Assembly: GCF_932294415.1 (NCBI RefSeq)
Contig: NC_065541.1
Coordinates: 33,637,790 to 33,701,789, forward strand
Direction: 5' to 3'
DNA from: Quercus robur
Lineage: Eukaryota; Streptophyta; Magnoliopsida; Fagales; Fagaceae
Length of the DNA: 64,000 nucleotides
Shown: positions 11,171-20,204 of the stretch, in pieces
Layout: each line of letters starts with the position of its first letter
How positions within the stretch are numbered: the first letter of the stretch is position 1
Notes under the pieces: generated by a model
Databases searched by the model: none
What the model saw: only the letters and a program-made list of their open reading frames with translations
What the model was told of the DNA's origin: nothing
Position numbers and translations under genes: made by a program

Positions 11171-12653
11171 AGGGTGAACTCTACGATGAAGTTCGCTAGA
11201 GCTTGCACCTTGATTGCTGTTCTGGGATGGTACTCGATGTCAAATTGACTAAGTTCTATCGCCCATTGGACCATTCTTCCGGCTGCCTCAGGCTTGTTCA
11301 TTGATTCTTGATCAGTTGGTCCGTCATTACGAGGATGGGGTTTGCCTGAAAGTATTGCCTTAGCTTGCGTGAGGCTACTATTAACGCAAACGCGATCTTT
11401 TCAATTCTTGGATACCTGGACTCAGTCCCTTGGAAGGCTTGGCTGACGTAGTAAACTGGGAGCTACTTCGCGCCCTCTTCTCTAGTCAAGGCTGCACTTA
11501 CCGCTGAGGCTGACACTGCCAGGTATAAGTATAGGTCTTCCCCTTCTTTGGACGGGCTTAAGAGGGGTGGACTTTTCAGGTAACGCTTTAGTTCCTGGAA
11601 CGCTGCTTCGCATTTGTCGGTTCAGGCGAAAGCCTGCTTCAAGGTTTTTAAAAAGGGCAGGCATTTGTCTATAACTCTGGAGACGAACCTGTTTAAAGCT
11701 GTTATCCTTCCTGTGAGTTTTTGAACTTCCTTGACAGTCCTGGGTGATGTCATGTTGATAAGGGCTCGCACTTTCTCTGGGTTTGCTTCTATTCCTCTTT
11801 GGGCCACCATGAATCCCAGGAATTTTCCTAAAGCTACCCCAAAAACACACTTACCTGGATTAAACTTCATCTGGTATTTTTTTAGGGTGGCAAACGTCTC
11901 CTTCAGGTCGTCCAGGTGTGTGAGCTCTTCTTTACTCTTGACGAGCATATCATCCACATATACTTCCATGTTCCTTTCGATCTGTTGGCCAAACATTTTG
12001 TTCACCAGCCTCTGGTATATAGCTCCGGCATTCTTTAATCCGAAAGACATTACCTTGTAACAATAGAGTCCTTGGCTCGTGATGAAGGCAGTCTTCTCCT
12101 GGTCTTCCTTAGCCATCATTATCTGGTTATATCCCGAGAAAGCATCCATGAACGTCAGTAACTTGTGCCCGGCTGTAGAATCCACAAGCTGGTCTATTCT
12201 AGGTAGAGGGAAGCTGTCCTTTGGGCACGCCTTGTTCAGGTCTGTGAAGTCTACACACATCCTCCTTTTTCCACTTGCTTTCTTCACTAGGATGACGTTC
12301 GCGAGCCACTCAAGATAGTATACTTCCCAGATGAACCCTGCCGCCAATAGTTTGGTAACTTCATCTACAACTGCTTGATCTCGTTTTGGGGCAAAGACTC
12401 TCCGCCTTTGCTGGACGGGTTTCCGCTCCGGATCCACATTCAACTTATGCTGGATGACTTCTGGAGCTATGCCCGGCATGTCCTCGTGGCTCCATGCGAA
12501 GACGTCTATATTCTCTTTAAGGAATTGGATAAGTTTTGTTCTCATCTCAGGGCTTAGCATCGTCCCTATCTTTGTCGTCTTGTTCGCTTCTCCTTCTGCC
12601 AGTTCCACTATTTCTAGGGCTTCTATTTTGTCTTCGTCCTTCTCTTCAATCAT
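11171..12653 (-). pseudogene. Tat element reverse transcriptase and first RNase H, decayed
   Basis: The longest open segment (12653-11622, 343 codons) holds the RT. Motif A Asp lies in FMDAFSGYNQ (about residue 170). The catalytic YVDD is at residues 232-235 (bases 11949-11960), followed by KFLGFMV. The segment then reads through TGA 11622 into an RNase H-like part (AFQELKRYL, YYVSQAFQG, ALIVASRKLRQYF), which is cut by TAG 11463. A frameshift falls near 11305, after which the linker continues in another frame (VQWAIELSQFDIEYHP). The RT palm itself has no internal stop. Confidence 0.93.
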
Positions 12654-13319
12654 CTATGTGTGGTTCTCCTTCGCAGCTAGGACGGCTTGATAACATTCTC
12701 TAGCCAGGACTTGATCTCCTTTTACTTCGCCAACACCGTTATCTGTTGGGAATTTCACCTTCAAACAGTAGGTGGACGTGGCCGCTTTCCATTTGTTGAG
12801 TGTGGGCCTGCCAATGATGACATTGTAGGATGAGGGACAGTCCACCACAAAGAAGTCTAACTGACGGGTCAACTGCACCGGGTAGGCCCCCACCGTTACT
12901 GTCAACGTCACTATGCCCTTGGGGTATACCCTGTCTCCACTGAAGCTGACAAGAGGGGAGTCAAATGGGCGCAATCTCCTTGGATCTAGCCTTAGCTATT
13001 GGAATGCAGGGAGGTAGATGATGTATGCAGAGCTTCCGTTGTCCACAAGGATTCTCTTGGTATTGAATCCCTCTATATTCAGCATTATGACCAAAGGATC
13101 ATTGTGGGGCTGCTTCACTCCTCTGGCGTCTCCTTAATTGAAGGACATGTCCCTGTCTGTTCGTCGCTGCTTATACGGAGCTATGGTATGGACACTATTT
13201 ACCTGCCTCTGGTATGCTTTCTTGAGGGATTTAAATGATCCCCCTGAGAATGGCCCTCCTGTAATCGTCTTTATCTCCCCAATCACATCCTACAGAGGTT
13301 GGGACGGGCAGTCGTCATC
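12654..13319 (-). pseudogene. Tat element protease region, decayed
   Basis: The aspartic-protease signature reads [11 protein letters not shown], with Asp-Asn-Gly at 13035-13043. Next comes the usual downstream segment [21 protein letters not shown], given here as [30 protein letters not shown] matches the flap and second hydrophobic-Gly region. Stops lie at 13290 (TAG), 13134 (TAA), 12996 (TAG) and 12654 (TAG), all in the frame shared with RT. Confidence 0.85.
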
Positions 13320-14596
13320 TCAGGAAGAGGACCCATGCTGGTTCTTGTTACCGTCCCTGAACTTACTATATTCTCCCTTCTTCACATATTTCTGTAATTT
13401 CCCTTTCCGTATCAACTCCTCTATCTGCTCCTTTAGGTCTCTACAATCTTCTGTGTTATGGCCGTGATCTTTGTGGAATCGGCAGTACTTGTTCTTGTCA
13501 CGGACATTGGGAGATGAGTGCAATGGTCTTGGCCATTTAAGATAATACTCGTCCTTGATCTGCGTTAAAATTTTGTCAACAGGCATAACCAAAGGAGTAA
13601 ATCTTACCGTCCGAGGACCTTTATCATCTCTCTTCCTGTTCCCGTCATTGTTCCGACGATTTGGACGCTTTCTCTTTTGACCCCTACAGTCATCTTCTTT
13701 CTTTGCCTTGTCTCCTGGCTTCCCTACATCCTTTATGGCTACTAAAGCATCCTCAGCATTCATGTATTTCTGTGCCTTCAGGAGTATTTCTGCCATTGTT
13801 TTTGGTGGATTCTTTGCGAGGAGGCCACGAGATCTCTAGATCTCAGTCCCGCTTTGAAGGTCGTCAGCTGCACCTTGTCATTGGTTTCGTCCACCTCTAG
13901 AGTCTCCTAAGTAAAGCGTTTCATGAACGACCTCAGAGTTTCCTTCTCTCCCTGTCTAATGGTGAGTAAGTGGTCAGCCGGCCTCTTTGGACGCTGTCCC
14001 CCTATGAAATGATGCAAGAAGGCATTGCTCAACTACTCGAAGCTGTCTACGGACGAAGTCGGCAGCTTTGTGAACCATTCCCGTGCAGCTCCTTTGAGAG
14101 TGGTGGGAAAGGACCGACATAGTATTTTGTTCGGTGGCTGTTGAAGACCTAGAGTCGTCTTAAAGGTATTAAGGTGATCCTGAGGGTCTTTGAGTCTGTT
14201 GAACGACTTAAGTTGAGGTAAGCGAAACTTCGATAGTACAAGGCATTCAAGTACCGCCGTGGTGAAAGGCGAATCCGTGGCCCTTACCATTCTGTCTACG
14301 CTTCGGTCCGTCTTCTCCTTAATGACACTCCTCAGTTCGTCCATCTCCTTCCTCATTTCTCGAAGGAGATCTGAATTTTGCTAGTCCGGAGTAGTTGGCC
14401 TCTGAGGGGTACCCCTCCTGTGGCTATCCCCTTCTCCTTCTAAGTTACCCTTGGACCGGTTCTCTTCCTGTTGAGCCTGTTGGACCTGTTGGAGTCGTAG
14501 CTTCATCTCCTGGTTTTGCTTGGTGAGCTCTTCAATGGTGGCTGCAAAGGCTTGGACTTGCTGGGCCAAGGCTGTAGAATCTGGATTGGGTTCCAT
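13320..14596 (-). pseudogene. Tat element gag, decayed
   Basis: ATG 14594-14596 opens a Gln/Glu-rich N-terminal coiled coil. The gag core follows (FRLPQLKSFNRLKDPQDHL, LKGAAREWFTKLP). After it come a basic stretch and the zinc knuckle [14 protein letters not shown], a Cys-His-His-Cys variant usual in this group. In-frame stops are TAG 14381, TAG 14033, TAG 13907 and TGA 13320. A one-base frameshift near 13822 separates the core from the zinc-knuckle part. Gag and pol otherwise share one frame. Confidence 0.9.
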
Positions 14597-14657
14597 CTGA
14601 ATGGAGAGGGTTGATGGAAACTATGTTTTCAAATATAAATCTGAAAATGTCGTTTCC

Positions 14658-14674
14658 CACAGACGGCGCCAAAC
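14658..14674 (-). other. Primer binding site of the Tat element
   Basis: Just inside the 5' LTR the minus strand reads GTTTGGCGCCGTCTGTGGG. Its TGGCGCCGT part can pair with the 3' end of plant tRNA-Asp; beyond nine bases the match is weak. This sequence type is common in plant Ty3/gypsy elements. Confidence 0.75.
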
Positions 14675-15170
14675 TGATGAAGCGTGAATTCGTCAGTCAA
14701 GGTAGGCAGATGGAACTCCTTATCAGTGCAAATGTATTCTTCATGAGGGTCACCAGTGTGGTGCCTGTCACAACGCCTCCGATGCCAAAGTTAGAACAGA
14801 GAAGCACTTTGTGAAATGAAAATGGAAGAACAAGATAATGATGGATACTTTCTTAGAGTGTGAATGTATGTACCTTCTGCTGACAATGTGAGGGCTTTAT
14901 ATATGTGATTTTGGTTGCTAGCCGTTGGGGTGTTAATGCCTTATTTAGTAACGTTTCCTGCCCAATAATGGGGCTTTTAATAGGCTCCCCAACGGTTTGC
15001 TTGGCTGGTTTTGTAACTGCTCAAGTCACTGGCTGGCTTCATTGAATGATATTCTTGCCCTCGTCAGTGATGACTGATTTCCTCGTCAATAGGGATGACC
15101 TCGTCAATAGGGATGACCTCGTCATTAGTGCTGACTTCGTCAAGGGAACACAAACTCGTCACTCCCATCA
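14675..15170 (-). repeat. 5' LTR of the Tat element (496 bp)
   Basis: This is the sense-strand 5' LTR. It is 18 bp longer than its partner because CCTCGTCAATAGGGATGA is duplicated in tandem near 15081-15116, adding one TGACGA motif. Otherwise it differs from the 3' LTR by 15 substitutions. Confidence 0.95.
14896..14903 (-). promoter_or_regulatory. TATA box of the Tat 5' LTR
   Basis: The minus strand reads CACATATATAAAGCCC, with TATATAAA at this position. The TGACGA cluster lies upstream in U3. The motif is conserved in the other LTR at 5380-5387. Confidence 0.7.
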
Positions 15171-15414
15171 GATTATTTTCATGATTTAAAATAACTTCAA
15201 ATTCAGTTTTGATAAATAAATGATTTAAAATTTATTAAGGAATAAATATTTAGTGCATGTTCTTGGGTAAAATACGGTAACCTACCCTGAGGTTTAGGGT
15301 ATTGCCAACTACATCCAAAACTTATTAAAAATAATCAATTGGTCCTAAACACAAACGGTAACACCATTTGTATTCTTCAGACAATTTAATTCATTTATTT
15401 TTTTGGACAAAGTT

Positions 15415-15800
15415 TAGCTACAAAATTGGTTATAGCCTTAGATTACAAACTCATTCAATATCTTTTTATTGGAGATGAATTTTGACAAATCCACCATTGG
15501 ATTGCATTTTCTTCTTATATCCTCTATGTTTGCAAAATTGCAAGAAAATTAAAGATCAATAGTTTGTCATCAATAAATTTTTAAATTGCAAGTTTTTGTA
15601 ATTTAAAATTATACATAAAATATAAGATTATAAATTATATAGTAAATAATATCTAATTGACACAAAAATTGACATGTGTATTAAGAGCGCAAAGAACATG
15701 CAATTCAACGTTTAGATTTTCAAAATATGTAGTAATATTTATTTTATTGAGTGAGTTTGTAACCTAAGGCTACAACCAATTCTATAGCTAAATTTTGTCC
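15415..15800. mobile_element. MITE, copy 1 of a 9-bp-TSD family
   Basis: The ends GGACAAAGTTTAGCTACAAA and the inverse of TATAGCTAAATTTTGTCC form TIRs of about 56 bp. The flanks TATTTTTTT (15406-15414 and 15801-15809) are an exact 9-bp duplication. The interior is AT-rich and non-coding. Copies 2 and 3 lie at 16996-17502 and 54474-54871. The 9-bp duplication suggests a Mutator-superfamily origin. Confidence 0.85.
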
Positions 15801-16599
15801 TATTTTTTTCCTCTTTCTTTTCATCGACATCACACCTCTCTTGTTTCTTTTCTTTTTCCTCTATTCTCAACCAATTCTCTCTTTAGCTTTCTATTTTCTT
15901 TTTCTTTGTCTGGCCAAATCTTAGCCTTCAAGGATCTTCTTTCTCCCATTTCTTCTGCCCTCGTCTCTCCATTTTGTTAATGGAAATCCTATGGTGGTGG
16001 GTTAGCAATTTTCGATGGGATAAGTTAATTTGGGTTTGACCGACGTGGCTATCAGATGTTTGATTTTTAACCTGGTGGCTTTAGGCCATTCGGGTTTTCT
16101 TGGGTTTCTTTAAGAAGGAGATGAGGTTTTTCCATTGGGTTTTCTTGGCAACCGAACACTAACTGAAGGAGTCTAAAGAGCAGATGACACTTTATATTGC
16201 TTGTTCTTTTGATTTATGTGGCTTTTACTTTTGATTTTCTTGGCTACTAAACACAAAATGGAGAAGACTTATGTTACTTTTTCTTTTGATTTTCTTCGCT
16301 ACCAAACACAAAATTATTAATATTTAAAAAAAAAATTATTTTAAGAGAAAAAACTATGAAAATTGTTGGTGTGGTGTTGATGAAACACGGAATGTTGTGG
16401 TGGTAATGCAATTGACTTTGTAGTCTTCTTGCAGAAATCACAGTACATAGCTTTGCACTATGGAAAAGAGTGCACAAACACAGTATAATGCCGTTCATGT
16501 TTATGGACCAGATTGGTAACTTTTAAGAAGTTTTGGATGTGCTTGGTGTTATCCCAAAACTCAGAGTATTTCATTGTTTTTTACCATATGTTCTTTCAT

Positions 16600-16972
16600 T
16601 AATGCTATGTTGGGAAGTTTGAAGGGGAGGAGAGTAGAGAAAAATGGTTGTTCTCCACTTTGTTTGGATGTTTTTAAAATTAAGTAAAGGAGAGGGGAAT
16701 AATTACTGTTTTCATAATTTGTAATTTTGTTAATATAGTAAAGGTAAATTTGATAATTCATTTGCTCAAGCATTTTTATACTTTACTCTCCCTTCAAATC
16801 TCTCCAATTTGAAAAAATTAAAAATAAGGGGTTAGAAATAGTTAGAACCCCTCAAAACCCCTCAAAATCCCTCCCCCTCCTCCCTTATAAAGCATCCAAA
16901 TAAGGTAATTTAACTTATTCTTCCTTCCTCTACTCTACTCCCCCTCCATCCAAACAAACTATAAGATTTTGT
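16600..16972. mobile_element. Foldback MITE with GTTTGGATG termini
   Basis: The left arm (about 16606-16720) and the inverse of the right arm (about 16830-16972) share GGGGAG-AGAGTAGAG and TTTGTTTGGATG blocks at similar spacing. It is a looser relative of the short element at 45375-45518. The exact borders and target duplication are unclear. Confidence 0.5.
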
Positions 16973-16995
16973 TAACATTGATTATATTCTAGTTT

Positions 16996-17502
16996 GAATA
17001 AAGTTTAATTACAAAATTAGTTGTAACCTTAGGTTACAACCTTACTCAATATCTTTTTATTGGAGACGAATTTTGACAAATCCACAATTAGATTACATCT
17101 TCTTTTTATATTCTTCATACTTGCAAAATTTTTAAAAGATTAATGATCAATAGCTATGTCATCAATAAATTGTTTAAATGGTAAGTTTTTATTATTTAAA
17201 ATTATGCATAAAATATATAAGTTTACAAATCATATAGTAAATAATATCCGATTGATACAAAATTTAACTTGTGTATCAACATAAAGAATATGCAATTCAA
17301 CAATTAAATTTTCAAAATATGTAGTAATGTTTATTTTATTGAGCAATGTTGCAGTTTTAAGCTACAACTAGTTTTGTAGCCAAACTTTGTCCAGTTTGTG
17401 TATTATGAGCGTAAAGAATATGCAATTAAACGATTAGATTTTCAAAATATGTAGTAATATTTACTCTATGGTTACAACCAGTTTTGTAACTAAATTTTGT
17501 CC
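16996..17502. mobile_element. MITE, copy 2 of the 9-bp-TSD family, with duplicated 3' end
   Basis: It aligns with copy 1 along its length, with TIRs of the GTTGTAACCTTAGGTTACAAC type. After the normal right end at 17392, the last 110 bp or so are repeated (17393-17502). The outer flanks TTCTAGTTT (16987-16995) and TCCTAGTTT (17503-17511) match at 8 of 9 positions. The whole 507-bp unit therefore seems to have inserted together. Confidence 0.8.
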
Positions 17503-17844
17503 TCCTAGTTTTATTTTTTTATATTATATTTAGTCAGCATATTTTCCATTCTTGAATTCATAATTTCTTTGGTTAACGCATTGGCCCCCAAAGTTAAATT
17601 TCTAGTTCCACCCATAATGGGATAAAAATTAGTTGTAGCAAACAAGAGGATATAAATGGGAACTTTTGCAAAAACTTAGGAACCCAAAAACAAACTTTTT
17701 GGGATGAAAAACAAATTTTGTGCAAAGTTTAAGGAAGAAAACAATATTTTAACCTTAATTATTCGATCTACTCACATATTGTGTGTGTGAAGAATACATG
17801 TCACCATTTCTAGGGATATTGAAAATGAAAAGGAATATACGAAG

Positions 17845-18630
17845 TGTAAGGCCACAGTTTGATTCCTAAACCCAAAAGGTAATAGGATATAGGCCCAAAA
17901 AGCCCAATATAATGAATTTATAGAGAGTGAGTTGGAAAACTGGGCTCTAATGAGTTGAGTAACAATTATAGTGAATCTAGATGACGAGAAAGCAAAGAAA
18001 AACTAGTTTTACCCAAAGAAAATCGTCTTCGACATAATCCGAGGAGATTAGTTTTTGTATATATTTCTTTTGGATTTGATTACAAGTCTAGTTCTTATTG
18101 TTACAATATTTTTCTTTCGATTCTCCGATCCCCCTACCATAGGGCTTCTTTCTCTATTATATACCCTTTCTTCTTCATCTCCACTGTCCACGTGTGCTTT
18201 GGTTCTTGTCCCATCAACACCTTATTGAAATCTTTGGGAGTAATTGTAAGGCTACTTGCCATTGTTTAGGTATCACTTTCACATTAATGTGGCTAGAGGA
18301 TTAACTATAAAGCATTCAATGCGATTGTAGCAGCTTTCCCTTAAATATTTCTTTGCTTCCCTTTGTCCTATGTTTCCCTGATGTTTATTCTTATCAGTAG
18401 AACCTTTTGAAGTGTCACCCATAAGGGCGGACCAATCCTTCTGACCTTTTCTTTACTTAGCCGAGGAGGCATTCCTCCTCGAACTACCTTCCCAAACTTT
18501 CGCAGTCATAGTTTGCTCGTGGCACCCTAATTCTTACGTCTTCCCTATTGTCTAGCTGTCCTTGGACCACTAACCATCCTCAGACAAGGCCCATGGCCCA
18601 ATACACACTCTTGGGCCTTTTATCCCTACA
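17845..18630 (+). repeat. Probable solo LTR
   Basis: The unit starts TGTAAGGCCAC and ends TATCCCTACA (TG...CA) and contains a TATTATATACCC promoter-like motif near 18154. Its start and an internal ATTAATGTGGCTAGAGGA block resemble the better-bounded solo LTR at 62602-63301. No matching 5-bp target duplication was found (CGAAG against TGGAG), so the borders are tentative. Confidence 0.5.
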
Positions 18631-18944
18631 TGGAGAATTAGAGACTTCTATATCATATTTAACAAAGACAAAAATTTCTGTTTGTTTTTAGTTTTCTCAT
18701 ACGCATTACATAGAATAAAAGGTATTGTGAGCCTTGTGACCCAGCAAAGGGGTGTACATACCTTTTCGTGTACTATGGGCTGTTAGGCAGAAATTACACC
18801 TAGCATAGGAATTAGGATTTTAATTTATAAACCTGGATATTGATTATGAATGGATATAACTTATAACAACGAATGATGTCATAGGACTAGAACTAGGTTC
18901 CTTAATATTTTATTGCAGAATCCTCCTAGGTCGAAATTAGACCG

Positions 18945-19170
18945 TCCATCCATATAATGTCTTCCGTGAAGCAAATAGAGTAGCAGACGAAGTTTACAAG
19001 AGGGGAAGGGAGCAAAAAAAACAAATTAGCAGAATAGAACCAATGTCCATCTTTTGTATCTAGTAAATGTGCATGGGATCTTTTGCAACCCGGCACTCTT
19101 ATATGGTACCCTATGCAATCTTTTGTACACTCAAAGCTGATGTACTAATGCTTTTTATTAATAAATAAAA
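18945..19170 (+). mobile_element. LINE 3' fragment (RNase H tail)
   Basis: One frame reads NVFREANRVADEVYKRGREQ and then a stop, matching the HxxREANxxAD motif of the RNase H domain (RVT_3) at the end of plant LINE ORF2. About 100 bp later the sequence has TTATTAATAAATAAAAAG, a likely 3' end. The rest of the LINE is absent. Confidence 0.5.
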
Positions 19171-19592
19171 AGGGGGGGCTGTACATACATATGAAGTGGC
19201 ATTTTCCTCTTTCCCCAATAAACACGTAAGAGTAGCAGTATTTCAATTTTTGAGCTGATTAACACATAATCAGCGGCATGATCATAGAATACTAACGTAA
19301 GCAGACCAAAAAATGAGGACATCAATGACTTGTAATTTTACTCCACATAATTGAGGAATGTTGGAGAAACATGTTGTCATAAGTCATAACATGTGACTGA
19401 AAATGTTGCCAAATAGTACGTAGATGAGAAAATTTCTTCTGTTTTTTGAAATTTGGATAGTAGCAAATTAAGAAGATGTGGGTATGTTTCAACTTTCAAA
19501 TCACAAACATGAGATGCGCTAAAGAATAGCATTATCCCTGGCTATCACTATTGAAGAAGGGAAGGGATTAGAAATAAATTAATAATGGTACC
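19171..19592. other. Intergenic and RING-gene 3' flank
   Basis: No gene was seen. It probably includes the 3' UTR of the minus-strand RING gene that ends at 19593. Confidence 0.6.
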
Positions 19593-20204
19593 TCAAAAAA
19601 TATCAAGGATTTCGAGGATTGAGCGGTTGCAAATAGGACAAGAGCCTCGGTTGAGCCACAATTCCCTGGAGCAAACCCTACAAAAGGTATGGCCACAGGG
19701 AATAAAAGCAGCGCCTTTACTTCTCTCCATGCAGACGCAGCACACCCAATTAGAATTAGTGTCGTCGACTCCCTTGTTGTTGTTGTTGTTGTTGTTGTTG
19801 TTTTTGTCCTTTCTCCTTTTCTTCCTCCAATCAACGCCGTCTGTTTCTTCAATCAATCTCATCAAAGTCTTAACTTGAGTGGTAGGGTGACCCACATTGA
19901 CATTCTCATCCCTTGAATTACGCTCAGCCGCTAGTGCCATTGCTAGGTTCATTCCTGTAGCTGTAGTAGGTGCCTGATGAACATCATTCACATTCACATT
20001 CTCATTGCTCACCAAATCCAACTCTTCTTCTTCTTCTTCTTCTTCTTCATCATGATGGTTTTCTAGGATGGCCAAAGTTGAAGAAGTCGGGCTCCACGTG
20101 GCCCTACAGCACCCCATTCCCTTGAATCCCAGCCGTTGTTTTAGATTTCTCCATCTTCCTCCCTGATCTCTGCCCTCCATTCTCCTTTTCTCCCAAAATA
20201 CCAA
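19593..20204 (-). CDS. RING-HC (C3HC4) E3 ubiquitin-ligase-like protein, 203 aa
   Basis: This is an intact single-exon gene. The C-terminal RING has C155-C158, C170, H172, C175-C178 and C189-C192, the C3HC4 pattern that binds two zincs and recruits an E2. The protein ends 11 residues after the last Cys. By family it probably transfers ubiquitin, but no substrate can be inferred. The N-terminal half is low in complexity: a poly-Glu tract (nine residues, CTT/TTC repeat near 20025-20047) and a poly-Asn tract (nine residues, GTT repeat at about 19775-19802). Both are microsatellite-coded and likely variable in length. There is no signal peptide or membrane segment. ATG 20202-20204 gives the longest frame; an in-frame ATG eight codons later (MEGRDQ) is also possible. 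I do not recognise the specific orthologue. Confidence 0.88.
   Translation of the reverse strand: MVFWEKRRMEGRDQGGRWRNLKQRLGFKGMGCCRATWSPTSSTLAILENHHDEEEEEEEEELDLVSNENVNVNDVHQAPTTATGMNLAMALAAERNSRDENVNVGHPTTQVKTLMRLIEETDGVDWRKKRRKDKNNNNNNNNNKGVDDTNSNWVCCVCMERSKGAAFIPCGHTFCRVCSRELWLNRGSCPICNRSILEILDIF

Larger units (their letters stand above)
5159..15170 (-). mobile_element. Ty3/gypsy Tat-lineage LTR retrotransposon, complete but decayed
   Basis: The element is 10,012 bp, reads on the minus strand, and is bounded by TGATGAAG...CCCATCA LTRs. GATTA is duplicated at 5154-5158 and 15171-15175. In sense order it holds: 5' LTR (14675-15170), primer site, gag, protease, RT, RNase H, a second archaeal-type RNase H, integrase, tandem repeats, an antisense gene, a polypurine tract and the 3' LTR (5159-5636). 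The second RNase H and the antisense PF04195-like gene after integrase place it in the Tat lineage. By hand count the LTRs differ at 15 of 478 positions (about 3.1%), 14 of them transitions, plus one 18-bp duplication. It has at least 16 gag-pol stop codons, so it is not autonomous now. Confidence 0.93.

Noticed and set aside
9512..14814. Many plus-strand frames of 60-125 codons across 9512-14814
   Set aside because: They are antisense shadows of gag-pol domains, with no motif of their own.
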